Below are positions 7,193-16,249 of a DNA stretch of 64,000 nucleotides, one piece after another (positions within the stretch are counted from its first letter, which is position 1; every line of letters begins with the position of its first letter). The notes under the pieces are model-generated. The model searched no databases, was not told the DNA's origin, and saw nothing but the letters and a program-made list of their open reading frames with translations. The stretch lies in assembly GCA_038234155.1 (NCBI GenBank), contig JBBSUT010000001.1, forward strand, positions 17,455 to 81,454, read 5' to 3'. The position numbers were made by a program, and so were the translations under genes. Source of the stretch: Novosphingopyxis sp038234155. GTDB taxonomy: Bacteria; Pseudomonadota; Alphaproteobacteria; Sphingomonadales; Sphingomonadaceae.

Positions 7193-7722
7193 TGGCCGAT
7201 AATCGTCAATCGCTATCCGACATCAAGGACATTGCCGGCGACGCCGCCGAGGCCAATGCCGAAGCGGGCGAGACCGCAGCACCGGAGCAGCCAACCCAAC
7301 CCGCGATGCCACTGCGCGAGCAGATATTGGACCCGCAGGGCCGCGCCTATGCGACCGGCCGCCGCAAGGATGCCATCGCGCGCGTCTGGCTGAAGCCGGG
7401 CTCGGGCAAGATCGTGGTCAACGGCCGCGATCAGAGCACCTATTTCGCACGCCCTTCGCTGCGCCTGGTCATCAACCAGCCGTTCGACGTGACCGAGCGT
7501 CGCGGCCAATATGATGTCATGGCCACGGTCAAGGGCGGCGGGCTCTCGGGCCAGGCCGGCGCGGTCAAGCACGGCATTAGTCAGGCGCTGACCCGCTATG
7601 AGCCGGTGCTGCGTGCGGTCGTGAAGACGGCTGGCTTCCTCACCCGCGACAGCCGCGTGGTCGAGCGCAAGAAATACGGCAAGGCCAAGGCGCGCAAGAG
7701 CTTCCAGTTCTCCAAGCGCTGA
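7192..7722 (+). CDS. rpsI: 30S ribosomal protein S9 with N-terminal extension
   Basis: Small-subunit head protein whose C-terminal arginine/lysine tail reaches the P-site tRNA. The conserved core begins near residue 50 (GRAYATGRRKDAIARVWLKPGSGKIVVNGRD) and ends with the expected KARKSFQFSKR. The ~48 residues before it are acidic and Ala/Glu-rich (AGDAAEANAEAGETAAPEQP), probably disordered. Similar extensions are common in alphaproteobacterial S9 and absent from E. coli. ATG 7192 overlaps the rplM stop, so the extension appears genuine. A strong intrinsic terminator follows within 30 bp. Confidence 0.97.
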   Translation: MADNRQSLSDIKDIAGDAAEANAEAGETAAPEQPTQPAMPLREQILDPQGRAYATGRRKDAIARVWLKPGSGKIVVNGRDQSTYFARPSLRLVINQPFDVTERRGQYDVMATVKGGGLSGQAGAVKHGISQALTRYEPVLRAVVKTAGFLTRDSRVVERKKYGKAKARKSFQFSKR

Positions 7723-7744
7723 TCTGTCAGGCCATCGACATTGC

Positions 7745-7775
7745 AAAAAAGGCGGCCCTATCGGCCGCCTTTTTC
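7745..7775 (+). terminator. Intrinsic terminator after rpsI
   Basis: AAAAAA, then GGCGGCC (7751-7757), loop CTATC, GGCCGCC (7763-7769) and a T-run. The perfect 7-bp GC stem with A-run before and T-run after could work in both directions. Confidence 0.92.
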
Positions 7776-7903
7776 GTTTCAGTGCGGGCCGCCGTTGCCC
7801 GGTTTGGCGGCGTCCGGTTTGGCGTTGACCGGTTCGGCGCGATGATCCTTCAGGCGATATTTACCATTCGAACCTAGACCGCCAGATCGAAGGGATTGGT
7901 TTT

Positions 7904-9517
7904 ATGCGCTTGTGGAGCGATGTTCGGGACCGCGCGACGCGGCCGGGCTTCTATGTGCGCGAACTCTTTCGCGTGGATTGCGGGGCGGATGGCGCGCGCC
8001 AGGCCGCCTTTGTCGAACAATTGCGCAGCGCCGCACGCAGCCTGCGCGGCATTCTGCCGCTCACCGGCATGCTGGCGCTGTCGCTCTATTATTTCGTCGG
8101 CTCGTTCGCGCTGACCGGGTGGCTGATAACCGGGCTGACCGGGCTTGTGGTCGCCACGGTCTGCGGTTTCGCGATCACGGCGCCCGCCCGTAGCGAGCAC
8201 TTGCTGGCGCAACCCCGCCGCATGGCGCTCCTGCTCACCGGAAACGCATTTCTATTCGGGCTGTCTTGGTGCGCTGTGTTCATCAGCATGGTGCGCGGCC
8301 ATGACGGCGAACTCGGCTCCTTCCTCGTCGCGATCCATTCGGCGATGATCTTTTTCGGCGCGCTGCTCTACGTCAGCCTGCCCAGCGCGTTTCTGGGTTT
8401 TTCGGGGCCGCTCTATGTGCTTTTTGCGGTCGACCTCGGCAGCCGCCCGAACATCGCGCTCATCACCCCGCTGCTATTGATCGTGCTCGCATGGTATTTC
8501 GTAAAGACCGTGGTGGACCAGTCCCAGCGCACGGTGCAGCTGCATATGAAGAGCGAAGAGCTCCGCAAAACCCAGCTTGCCGAGGCGCTGCTGCGCGACC
8601 GGCAAGGTTCGCTGGAACTGAGCCGCGAGCGTATGCGCGCCCAGGAACAGGATCGCGCCACGTCCGAACGGCGGGCGGGCCTGATGCGTCTGGCCGAAAC
8701 GTTCGACGGATCGGTTATCGAAACCAGCGATCAGGTGAGCGCGTCGGTGGAGGAACTCAGCGGCTCGGCTGCCGCCCTGGCGGTGATTGCGGGCAACACC
8801 AGCAGCGAGGCCAGCGACATCCGCAGGCGTGCGCTGGCCTCGACCGAGGCGGCGCAGCACGTGGCGACCGCCGCCGAGCAGCTCGATCAGGCAATCGGCG
8901 AGGTGGCCGGGCAGATCCAGGCCAATCTCGATCATATCCTGACCGCCGGCGAGGCTGCGCGGCACACCGAATCGGCGATGACGTTGCTGGTGGACCGGGC
9001 GAGCGGCGTTAGCGAAATTGTGGTCGCCATTTCCGATGTGGCGCGGCAGACCAATCTGCTCGCCCTCAACGCCACGATCGAGGCGGCGCGTGCCGGCGAT
9101 GCGGGCCGCGGCTTCGCCATCGTGGCGCAGGAGGTCAAGGCCCTGGCCGGACAGACCGCGCGCATGACCGGCGATATCGCCGCGCGGCTGGGCGAGATCG
9201 ACCGCTTTGTGAACGATGCGGCGCAGGCGCTGGGCAAAGCGGGCCAGGAACTGGCGCAGGTCGAGGAACGCGGCACGATGATTGCCGCAGCAACCGAGCA
9301 GCAACGAGCCGCAAGCGAAGAAATCCGCCGCCACAGCATGCAGGCCGCCGGGGAAAGCCGTATCGTCCAGTCCGGAATCGAACGCGTGGCCGATGCGGCG
9401 CAGCAGGGCGGATCGCTCAGCGCCGGGGTCAGCGCCACGGCAGAGCGGCTGGCAGAGCGATCGGAATGCCTGCGGCGGGCCGCGGGCAGCTTCATGGGCG
9501 CGCTGCGGGCATCCTGA
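7904..9517 (+). CDS. Methyl-accepting chemotaxis protein with multi-TM N-terminus
   Basis: A 537-aa chemoreceptor-like signal transducer for a CheA/CheW array. The N-terminal 200 residues contain five or six closely spaced hydrophobic helices and no sizeable periplasmic loop, so there is no classical ligand domain; sensing may occur in or near the membrane. A coiled-coil region (about 215-250, rich in Arg/Gln/Glu) leads to the signalling domain. The conserved hairpin tip reads QTNLLALNATIEAARAGDAG, RGFAIVAQEVKALAGQTA. The C-terminus lacks an obvious CheR-tethering pentapeptide. No other chemotaxis genes are in the window, so it is an orphan receptor here. It follows the rpsI terminator and has its own transcript. 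Confidence 0.9.
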   Translation: MRLWSDVRDRATRPGFYVRELFRVDCGADGARQAAFVEQLRSAARSLRGILPLTGMLALSLYYFVGSFALTGWLITGLTGLVVATVCGFAITAPARSEHLLAQPRRMALLLTGNAFLFGLSWCAVFISMVRGHDGELGSFLVAIHSAMIFFGALLYVSLPSAFLGFSGPLYVLFAVDLGSRPNIALITPLLLIVLAWYFVKTVVDQSQRTVQLHMKSEELRKTQLAEALLRDRQGSLELSRERMRAQEQDRATSERRAGLMRLAETFDGSVIETSDQVSASVEELSGSAAALAVIAGNTSSEASDIRRRALASTEAAQHVATAAEQLDQAIGEVAGQIQANLDHILTAGEAARHTESAMTLLVDRASGVSEIVVAISDVARQTNLLALNATIEAARAGDAGRGFAIVAQEVKALAGQTARMTGDIAARLGEIDRFVNDAAQALGKAGQELAQVEERGTMIAAATEQQRAASEEIRRHSMQAAGESRIVQSGIERVADAAQQGGSLSAGVSATAERLAERSECLRRAAGSFMGALRAS

Positions 9518-9612
9518 GCCAAGAGAGTGCGCGGGCGTTGCGGCCGCGCTTTTAGGGCGGGCCTTTGGTTCGGGAGGAGCAAAGAGCGCCGCCCGCCGCG
9601 GCTCCTCTCACG

Positions 9613-10341
9613 TCACGACATGAACCGATGCGCGACGGCGATCCGGCCGTCCGCGATGGCGATGCGATTGTAACTAGGCGGTTCTGAACGGGTGCGCTCG
9701 GACAATGTACCCGCGCCAATCAGGCGTATCGATCCTGCGCCGGTGGGCCGCTCGATATTGAACGGATCATGGACGTGCCCGGTCAGCACTGCATCCGCGC
9801 CTGCAAGCTGCAGCGCCTCGAGCGCCTTCAGCCCGCCCCGCGTCGAACCGCTGGTGCGCGTGTCAGCATCGACCAGCGGGTGATGTGCGGCGATAAGCGT
9901 GACGGTATCACAGGTCAGCGGCTGCAATGCCCGCAGCGTGTCATTCAGGCCACCCGCACTCACCTTGCCCTTGGACCAGTTGAGCCGCCACTGCGCGCGC
10001 GCGGTGGTGTTGAGCGGAACGATCGCGACACCGGGAAGATCGATCTGCCGCTCCACCATGGCCTCGATCCTTGCGTAGCGCCGGTAGGGACGGAAGAATC
10101 GCTCGAACAGGTTGAAATAGGGCAGATCATGATTGCCGACTTCGACCGTCACCGGCGCGCCTAGTGCCTGCATCCATTCGGCGGCGGCGGCGAATTCGGC
10201 GTGGCGGGCGCGCATCGTCAGATCACCGGTGATGACGACCGCGTCCGGACCCGCCGTTGCCACTTCGTCGGCAAACCAGTCGAGCGCGGCGCGGTCCTCG
10301 GCGCCGAAATGGATGTCGCTGCAGTGAAAAAGCTGGATCAC
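9613..10341 (-). CDS. Calcineurin-like metallophosphoesterase
   Basis: A 242-aa cytoplasmic phosphoesterase of the 3',5'-cAMP phosphodiesterase-like (CpdA) type. All five metal-binding blocks are present in order: DIHFG (residues 9-13), GDLT, GNHD, HHPLVD and GHVHDP. The substrate cannot be told from sequence; cyclic nucleotides, nucleotide or lipid phosphates are possible. The start is GTG at 10341-10339, overlapping the TGA of the upstream lipid kinase gene (GTGA, 4 nt), so the two are translationally coupled. That pairing hints at a shared role in phospholipid or lipid-phosphate metabolism (inference). Confidence 0.88.
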   Translation of the reverse strand: MIQLFHCSDIHFGAEDRAALDWFADEVATAGPDAVVITGDLTMRARHAEFAAAAEWMQALGAPVTVEVGNHDLPYFNLFERFFRPYRRYARIEAMVERQIDLPGVAIVPLNTTARAQWRLNWSKGKVSAGGLNDTLRALQPLTCDTVTLIAAHHPLVDADTRTSGSTRGGLKALEALQLAGADAVLTGHVHDPFNIERPTGAGSIRLIGAGTLSERTRSEPPSYNRIAIADGRIAVAHRFMS

Positions 10342-11189
10342 GACACGGCTGTGCCGCGGTTCTCATCCAGCGTATGGACAAAATCCACAGGAGACAGGCC
10401 GTGCTCGAACCGGCAGCGGACCGAGCCTTGCGCTTCCTCTCCATCCACCAGCAGGCCAACCGGTTCGGCATCGTCCGCCGCGATCGATACGGTGCCGCGC
10501 ATTCCCAGCGCCTCGTGCGGTCCCTCGCGAAAGTCGCCCTTCAGCCAGGACAGGCCGTGGGCGAACAATTGCCCCGCGCCTTCGGCGGTAAATCCGGTGA
10601 CGCGCAAGCCGTTGGCCACCGGTTCGACAAACAGCGCCGGATAGGGGTCGCTGCCGCCGTCCAGCCGCACCTGCGCGCCGCCGAACGTCTTGGTCCACGC
10701 ATCGGCGACGGAACCGGGCATATCGGTCAGGTTGAAATGACGCATATCCTCACGCACTTCGCCCCAGGCAGTGGTCGGCCCGGCGATGACGCCCACCAGC
10801 GCGATCTGCCCCTCGCCGCGCGCCACCGGCAATTTGTCGATCCGCATGTTCTTTCTAGCGTAGCGGCGGGCGATCGTCTCGCTATCGACATCACCGTGCA
10901 GCGTGCGCGACAGCAAATTCATAGTTCCTCCGGGCAACACCAGAATATGGCCGTCCCACCCCTCGGCCTGGCGCATGGCGCCATTGACCGTGCCGTCTCC
11001 GCCGAAAACCGCCAGTGCATCGACGCCGGCCGCCGTCAGCTCCGCGCCTGTCGGAAGCTGGTCGTCCGGACAGGCGATCATGCGTGCCATATCGTGACCT
11101 TCGGCGCTCAGCGCACCGCTCACCAGCTTGCACAGGCCCTCGTCATAGCTGCCGCTGTTGATATTCGCGGCCATCCAAATCTTGCTCAT
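10338..11189 (-). CDS. Diacylglycerol/lipid kinase family protein
   Basis: A 283-aa DAGK-catalytic-domain protein expected to use ATP to phosphorylate a lipid (diacylglycerol, sphingoid base or a similar lipid). The ATP-binding motif is AVFGGDGTVNGAM, followed by LVLPGGTMNLLSRTL, equivalent to the PxGTxNDFAR block. The C-terminal half is the beta-sandwich lid domain, more divergent than in YegS. ATG 11189 (MSKIWMAANINSGS) is chosen over an upstream in-frame codon at 11231, because the family N-terminus starts here. It overlaps the metallophosphoesterase start by 4 nt. The gene is divergent from sdhB, with about 115 bp between. Confidence 0.85.
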   Translation of the reverse strand: MSKIWMAANINSGSYDEGLCKLVSGALSAEGHDMARMIACPDDQLPTGAELTAAGVDALAVFGGDGTVNGAMRQAEGWDGHILVLPGGTMNLLSRTLHGDVDSETIARRYARKNMRIDKLPVARGEGQIALVGVIAGPTTAWGEVREDMRHFNLTDMPGSVADAWTKTFGGAQVRLDGGSDPYPALFVEPVANGLRVTGFTAEGAGQLFAHGLSWLKGDFREGPHEALGMRGTVSIAADDAEPVGLLVDGEEAQGSVRCRFEHGLSPVDFVHTLDENRGTAVS

Positions 11190-11304
11190 GCCCGTGTGAA
11201 CGCACCGAAGTTGGTTTCGGTGCCGTAGCAATCCCCGATATTGCGTTGATCCGCGCGTCCATCATCCCTACGTCCATCAGGCAACCTGCGGAACCGGAGC
11301 GACC

Positions 11305-12087
11305 ATGGCCACCTTTACACTGCCCAAGAACAGCAAGATCAAGAAGCAGGGCAAGGTCCACAAAGCCGAGAATGCGGGCCGGACGAAACAGTTTAAAATC
11401 TATCGCTACGATCCCGACTCGGGTAAAAATCCGCGCTATGACAGGTTCGAGGTGGACCTCGACAGCTGCGGCCCGATGGTGCTGGACGCGCTGATCATGA
11501 TGAAGGCCGAGCAGGACAGCACGCTCACCTTCCGCCGCTCCTGTCGTGAGGGGATCTGCGGGTCTTGCGCCATGAATATTGACGGCAAGAACGGCCTGGC
11601 CTGCACCACCGCGATGGAGGATGTGAAAGGCGAGATCCGGATTACTCCGCTTCCGCACATGGAAGTGATCAAGGACCTGGTGCCGGACTTCAAGCATTTC
11701 TACGCCCAATATGCATCGATCCAGCCGTGGCTGCAGACGGTCACGCCGGCGCCTTCGGGCAAGGAACGGCTGCAATCCCCCGAGGAGCGCCAGAAGCTGG
11801 ACGGCTTGTACGAGTGCATCCTGTGCGCCTGCTGTTCGACCGCATGTCCGAGCTATTGGTGGAACCAGGACAAGTTCCTGGGGCCGGCAATCCTGCTGCA
11901 GGCCTATCGATGGCTGGCCGACAGCCGCGACGAGATGACCGGTGACCGGCTGGACGATCTGGAGGACCCCTACCGCCTCTATCGCTGCCACACGATCATG
12001 AACTGCGCCAACGTCTGCCCCAAGGGTCTTTCGCCCGCCAAGGCGATCGCCGAGACCAAGAAGATGATCGCCGAACGCGCGATCTGA
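11305..12087 (+). CDS. sdhB: Succinate dehydrogenase iron-sulfur subunit
   Basis: Electron-transfer subunit of complex II, passing electrons from FAD-SdhA to quinone at the inner membrane. At 260 aa it has typical alphaproteobacterial length. It shows the plant-type [2Fe-2S] ligands CREGICGSC plus a later Cys (GLACTT), then the ferredoxin-like domain CILCACCSTACPSYWWN and CHTIMNCANVCPKGLSPAKAI for the [4Fe-4S] and [3Fe-4S] clusters. ACCGGAGCGACC precedes the ATG. sdhC, sdhD and sdhA are not adjacent; the upstream neighbour is a divergent lipid kinase. The gene must therefore have its own promoter, and the complex is encoded at two loci. Confidence 0.97.
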   Translation: MATFTLPKNSKIKKQGKVHKAENAGRTKQFKIYRYDPDSGKNPRYDRFEVDLDSCGPMVLDALIMMKAEQDSTLTFRRSCREGICGSCAMNIDGKNGLACTTAMEDVKGEIRITPLPHMEVIKDLVPDFKHFYAQYASIQPWLQTVTPAPSGKERLQSPEERQKLDGLYECILCACCSTACPSYWWNQDKFLGPAILLQAYRWLADSRDEMTGDRLDDLEDPYRLYRCHTIMNCANVCPKGLSPAKAIAETKKMIAERAI

Positions 12088-12121
12088 TGCGGTTTTCAAC
12101 AGGCGTGCCGGGGTCCGGCGC

Positions 12122-12610
12122 ATGACGATGATCGCCGACGAGCATCCCTGGTTCGTGCACGAACCCGATCCGGCCAATCCCGGCTGGATGACTTGGAACG
12201 TGAGGGACGATACCCGCTTCAACGGATTTCTGGGCTCCATCGCGATCCAGGAGGACCCGGCGGACGGTTTTGGCTGGGTCCGCATGATGCCGGAGCACCG
12301 GCACAGCAATTTTGGCGAGAACGTCCATGGCGGCACGATCCTGGGGTTCATCGACGTGTGCCTGTTTGCCGGGAGCCGCGCGATCGGCATCGATCTGGGC
12401 GGGCGCGCGGTGACGGTGGAGCTGTCGACGCAATTCGTCGGCGCGGCGCATATCGACATCGCGCTCGACTGCAAGCTGGAAAAGGTGCGCGAGACCGGCA
12501 GCCTGCTGTTCCTGCGCGGCATGCTGATGCAGCGCCCGCGCGAGGATGTTGACTACGTCAATGTCGCAACTTTTACCGCCATCCTGCGCAAGGGCCTGCC
12601 CCGCCCGTGA
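12122..12610 (+). CDS. PaaI-type hotdog-fold thioesterase
   Basis: A 162-aa single-domain hotdog protein predicted to hydrolyse an acyl-CoA. The family signature NVHGGTILGFIDVCLFAG (HGG motif before the central helix) and a strand TVELSTQFVGAAH are clear. The N-terminal ~45 residues are more variable. ATG 12122 or 12128 could be used. It lies 34 bp after sdhB on the same strand and 50 bp before zapE, so it may be co-transcribed with sdhB. Its substrate is unknown. Confidence 0.82.
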   Translation: MTMIADEHPWFVHEPDPANPGWMTWNVRDDTRFNGFLGSIAIQEDPADGFGWVRMMPEHRHSNFGENVHGGTILGFIDVCLFAGSRAIGIDLGGRAVTVELSTQFVGAAHIDIALDCKLEKVRETGSLLFLRGMLMQRPREDVDYVNVATFTAILRKGLPRP

Positions 12611-12615
12611 AGTGG

Positions 12616-12643
12616 CCAGTGAGTTTGGCCCAGTGAGTTTAGC
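12616..12643. repeat. 14-bp tandem duplication after the thioesterase gene
   Basis: CCAGTGAGTTTGGC (12616-12629) immediately followed by CCAGTGAGTTTAGC (12630-12643), one mismatch. It begins 6 bp after the thioesterase stop and ends 18 bp before the zapE TTG. Confidence 0.85.
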
Positions 12644-12661
12644 CCTTGGGGGTGCGGTGCA

Positions 12662-13774
12662 TTGACGGTTGATGCGCGCTACAAGTCGCTGGTGATCAGC
12701 GGCGAATTGAAGGCCGATGCCGATCAGGCACGCGCCGTGGCCGCGCTGCAGGCGATCCAGACCGCGCTGGAAACCCGTCCCGAAAGCCCCGGCTTCTTTC
12801 GCAAGCTGCTGGGCCGGGGCCGCGACCCCGTGCGCGGCCTGTATATGTGGGGCGGCGTGGGACGCGGCAAATCCATGCTGATGGACCTGTTTTACGAAGC
12901 GGTGGCGATCGATCACAAGCGGCGCGCGCATTTCCACGAATTCATGATCGACATCCACAAACGCATCGCCGCCGAGCGCAGGAAAGCGCAGGGTGATCCC
13001 ATCGCCCCGGTGGTTGACGCGCTGGCGGCGGCCACACGGCTGCTGTGTTTTGACGAGATGCACATCACCAACACCGCCGATGCCGCGATCATGGGGCGGC
13101 TGTTCGGCGGACTGATCGAGGCGGGGGTGACGGTGGTGACCACCTCCAACCGCTGCCCGCAGGATTTGTTCAAGGACGGGCTCAACCGTACACTCATCAC
13201 CGGCTTCATCGCGCTGGTGGAGGCGCGGCTGGACGTCCTGCCACTCGACGGGCCGACCGATTATCGGCGGGCGCGTCTGGGCGATGCGCGGTTGTGGCAC
13301 TGCCCCAATGGCGACGATGCGACGCGCGATCTGAGCGAGGCGTTTTTCCGACTGACCGATTATCCGCCCGGCGATGCCGATCATGTGCCCAGTGAAACCA
13401 TCGATCTGGGCGGCGGGCGCATGCTGCACGTGCCCAAGGCGCTGAAGGGCGTGGCGGTGTTCTCGTTCAAGCGATTGTGCGGGGAGGCGCGCGGCGCGGC
13501 GGACTATCTGGCGATTGCGCGGCGCTATCATACGGTGATTATCGTGGGTATCCCTCAGCTTGGCCCCGAAAACCGCAATGAGGCCGCGCGCTTTGTGACG
13601 CTGATCGACGCCCTGTACGAATATCGCGTGAAATTGCTGGCGAGCGCCGATGCCAGCCCGGATAAGCTTTATGCACAGGGCGACGGCGCGTTCGAGTTCG
13701 AGCGGACGATCAGCCGCCTGTCGGAGATGCGCTCGGACCAGTATCTGGCGCTCGGCCACGGCTCGGCGGACTGA
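12662..13774 (+). CDS. zapE: Cell division ATPase ZapE (AFG1-like), TTG start
   Basis: A 370-aa P-loop ATPase related to yeast AFG1/LACE1. In E. coli ZapE binds FtsZ and is needed for division at high temperature or low oxygen. Walker A is GGVGRGKSMLMDLF, Walker B LLCFDEMHI. The arginine-rich sensor region VVTTSNRCPQDLFKDGLNR and C-terminal RLSEMRSDQYL are family marks. No ATG or GTG fits the N-terminus, so TTG at 12662 with GGGGG about 13 nt upstream is used. The last 65 nt overlap the convergent acyltransferase gene. zapE next to sdhB/mdh genes is a pattern I recall from other alphaproteobacteria. Confidence 0.92.
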   Translation: MTVDARYKSLVISGELKADADQARAVAALQAIQTALETRPESPGFFRKLLGRGRDPVRGLYMWGGVGRGKSMLMDLFYEAVAIDHKRRAHFHEFMIDIHKRIAAERRKAQGDPIAPVVDALAAATRLLCFDEMHITNTADAAIMGRLFGGLIEAGVTVVTTSNRCPQDLFKDGLNRTLITGFIALVEARLDVLPLDGPTDYRRARLGDARLWHCPNGDDATRDLSEAFFRLTDYPPGDADHVPSETIDLGGGRMLHVPKALKGVAVFSFKRLCGEARGAADYLAIARRYHTVIIVGIPQLGPENRNEAARFVTLIDALYEYRVKLLASADASPDKLYAQGDGAFEFERTISRLSEMRSDQYLALGHGSAD

Positions 13775-14951
13775 ACGGCAGCGCCCGGTCCAGCACGCGG
13801 CGCAGTGCCGGTTCCGCCCAGGCGGCGATAGCGAGCGCCAAGGCGGTAACGATGGCCAGCGTCGTCAACGCGGCGGGCACATAGCCCAGACCCGTGCCGA
13901 GCAGGGCGCCGATCAGGACCAGCCCCAGCGTCTGGTGGATCAGATAAAGCGGATAGGTCGCCAGGCCCAGCAGCAGCACCGGACGGCGCGGCAGACGACG
14001 TTCCAGCAGCGGCTGCAGCCGGGGCGACAGGGCTATGATGACGACCGCTCCCGAGAACAGCGCGGCCGCGATACGCCAGTTGTACCATGTCTGGATGCCG
14101 TAAGACGTGGAGCCGTTGCGCACGTAGATGGCGACCAGAGCCGGGTAGAGAAGGACGGCCAGCATGGCGGCGCGCAGCGGGCCGCGATGACCGGCGTGCC
14201 AGCGATGCAGAAGGATACCGATCGCAAAATAACAACCATGCGTCAGCAGCAGGAGCTCCTGCGATCGCGGGGTGACGCCCGCGATGTGTCCGCCGCGTAT
14301 CCAGAAAATGAAGCTGACGGTGCCGAGCGCCGCGGCCAGCCACGCGATCCGGTCCTTGGCCGGGCTTATCCACAGCAGCAGCGCAACCAGCGCATAGAAT
14401 GTGGATTCGATCGCCAGCGTCCAGTAGCTGTCGTCGATATAATCGCCCCACGGCCACAGCATGGCGGCACGCACGAATTGCCCGAGATGCAGCGGCCGCG
14501 GATCGAACGGCCACAGCACCATCAGGCTCAGCGTGGCGCAGATCAGCGCGGCGGGCCACAGGCGCAGCAATCGCCGCCGCGCAAAGGGAAGCCCGCGCGA
14601 TCCGTGGGCCGATATCGCGATGACATAACCCGATATCACAAAGAAAATTTCCACCCCGATCCAGCCGTAGCCGGCGATTTCCTTGCCCGGCTGCGGCAGC
14701 AGCGCGGGATCGAGAAAGCGCGCCGCCAGCCGGTGCCCCGGGCTCGCATAGCCCGCGAAATAGTGGAACAGCACCACCAGAACCGCCGCGGCGAACCGCA
14801 GCAGATCGATGGCGTAGAGCGCGCCGGGCGGGCGGAGCCGCTCGGTCGGCGCCAAATCGCGCAGACCTGGCCCGCCTTGGGCCACTTCGATTGGGGCCGG
14901 CCTGATTGGGGCCAGCTGGGGCGGCTGGGTTATGGGCGGGCTGTCGGCCAT
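13710..14951 (-). CDS. Acyltransferase-3 family membrane protein
   Basis: A 413-aa integral membrane acyltransferase (OafA/NodX type) with about ten hydrophobic segments. The family opening is ALYAIDLLRFAAAVLVVLFHY, with RFAA...FH carrying the conserved Arg and His; GYGWIGVEIFFVISGYVIA, YWTLAIESTFY and YPLYLIHQTLG follow. Such enzymes O-acylate exopolysaccharide, LPS or other surface glycans. The first ~35 residues are Pro-rich with short internal repeats. The C-terminal ~21 residues, which overlap zapE on the other strand, look non-conserved (Ser/Pro/Gly-rich). Its acceptor is unknown, as no glycan genes are nearby. Confidence 0.85.
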   Translation of the reverse strand: MADSPPITQPPQLAPIRPAPIEVAQGGPGLRDLAPTERLRPPGALYAIDLLRFAAAVLVVLFHYFAGYASPGHRLAARFLDPALLPQPGKEIAGYGWIGVEIFFVISGYVIAISAHGSRGLPFARRRLLRLWPAALICATLSLMVLWPFDPRPLHLGQFVRAAMLWPWGDYIDDSYWTLAIESTFYALVALLLWISPAKDRIAWLAAALGTVSFIFWIRGGHIAGVTPRSQELLLLTHGCYFAIGILLHRWHAGHRGPLRAAMLAVLLYPALVAIYVRNGSTSYGIQTWYNWRIAAALFSGAVVIIALSPRLQPLLERRLPRRPVLLLGLATYPLYLIHQTLGLVLIGALLGTGLGYVPAALTTLAIVTALALAIAAWAEPALRRVLDRALPFSPPSRGRAPDTGPSASPTGG

Positions 14952-15155
14952 GGGCGTTGCCTAGCGTCGTTGCGATCCCGTGTATCGCTTTAGCTTATGC
15001 AGCCGTGCAGAAATCCGGACCATCAGATAAATCGGAACGGGCGGGCCACACCCCCGTTGTCGGTACAAAAGCGGTAGAATGATCGGTTCATGCAAAACAT
15101 TCGCATTAGCAATCAAAGCGCGGCGGCTGATTATTTGAGCGGTTGATCGCTTTTG

Positions 15156-15184
15156 TTGACAGGCGTAAGCCGCTGCGCATCTTT
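15156..15184 (+). promoter_or_regulatory. Possible mdh promoter in the 14952-15232 gap
   Basis: TTGACA (15156-15161) and a weak ATCTTT 17 bp later, about 50 bp before the mdh start. The rest of the 280-bp divergent gap holds no ORF or repeat I can support. Confidence 0.4.
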
Positions 15185-15232
15185 TCCTTCCCGCCCGCAC
15201 CTGCGCGGGCGTCCACTCCCAAGGAGACATAT

Positions 15233-16195
15233 ATGGCTCGCAAAAAGATAGCGATGATCGGTTCCGGCATGATTGGTGGAACGCTCGCCCATCTCGCGGC
15301 CATGAAGGAACTGGGGGACGTAGTGCTGTTCGACATCGCCGACGGCATGCCCGCCGGCAAGGCGCTGGACCTGAGCCAGGCCGCCCCGGTCGAGGGCTAT
15401 AATTCGAACCTGAAGGGCACCAGCGATTATGCCGACATCGCCGGCGCAGATGTCTGCATCGTCACCGCCGGTATCCCGCGCAAGGCCGGGATGAGCCGCG
15501 ACGATCTGCTGGCGACCAATCTCAAAGTCATGAAGTCGGTTGGTGAGGGCATTGCCAAACACGCCCCGGACGCTTTCGTGATCTGCATCACCAACCCGCT
15601 CGACGCGATGGTCTGGGCGCTGCGCGAATTTTCCGGGCTCGACCCCAAGAAGGTCGTCGGCATGGCCGGAGTGCTCGACAGCGCACGCTTCCGCCATTTC
15701 CTGGCCGAGGAATTCGACGTGTCGGTGGAAGACGTCACCGCCTTTGTGCTTGGCGGACATGGCGACACGATGGTGCCGGTGGCGCAATATAGCACGGTTG
15801 CGGGCATCCCCGTGCCGGACCTCATCAAGATGGGCTGGAGCACGCAGGAGAAGATCGACGCGATCATCGCGCGCACCCGTTCGGGCGGCGGCGAGATCGT
15901 GAAGCTGCTCGGCAACGGCAGCGCCTTTTACGCGCCCGCGACAGCTGCGATCATGATGGCCGAAAGCTATCTCAAGGACAAAAAGCGCGTGCTGCCCGCC
16001 GCCGCGCACCTCACCGGCCAATATGGCGTCGATGATCTCTATGTCGGCGTGCCCGTGGTGATCGGCGCGAATGGCGTGGAGCGCATCGTCGAGATCGCAC
16101 TGGATGACGCGGCCCGCCAAGGTTTCCAGACCAGCGTCGACGCGGTCAAGGAACTGACCGACGTGTGCAAGGGCATGGACAGCAGTCTCAACTGA
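15233..16195 (+). CDS. mdh: Malate dehydrogenase
   Basis: NAD-dependent oxidation of malate to oxaloacetate in the TCA cycle. The 320-aa protein belongs to the LDH-like MDH group used by alphaproteobacteria. NAD-binding motif IGSGMIGGTLAHL, then the active-site loop ITNPLDAMVW, the substrate-binding VLDSARFRHFLA and the catalytic His in FVLGGHGDTMVPV. AAGGAG at 15221-15226 lies 6 nt before the ATG at 15233; an upstream frame extension from 15143 is not coding-like. sucD follows after 92 bp. Confidence 0.98.
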   Translation: MARKKIAMIGSGMIGGTLAHLAAMKELGDVVLFDIADGMPAGKALDLSQAAPVEGYNSNLKGTSDYADIAGADVCIVTAGIPRKAGMSRDDLLATNLKVMKSVGEGIAKHAPDAFVICITNPLDAMVWALREFSGLDPKKVVGMAGVLDSARFRHFLAEEFDVSVEDVTAFVLGGHGDTMVPVAQYSTVAGIPVPDLIKMGWSTQEKIDAIIARTRSGGGEIVKLLGNGSAFYAPATAAIMMAESYLKDKKRVLPAAAHLTGQYGVDDLYVGVPVVIGANGVERIVEIALDDAARQGFQTSVDAVKELTDVCKGMDSSLN

Positions 16196-16249
16196 TCGAA
16201 TTGCGGTGCGATCGTGCAAACAAGTGCCCGCATCAAATGTCACCGGATG

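Noticed and set aside
11143..12522. 459-codon minus-strand ORF opposite sdhB and the thioesterase
   Set aside because: Antisense to two well-defined genes and without recognisable motifs.
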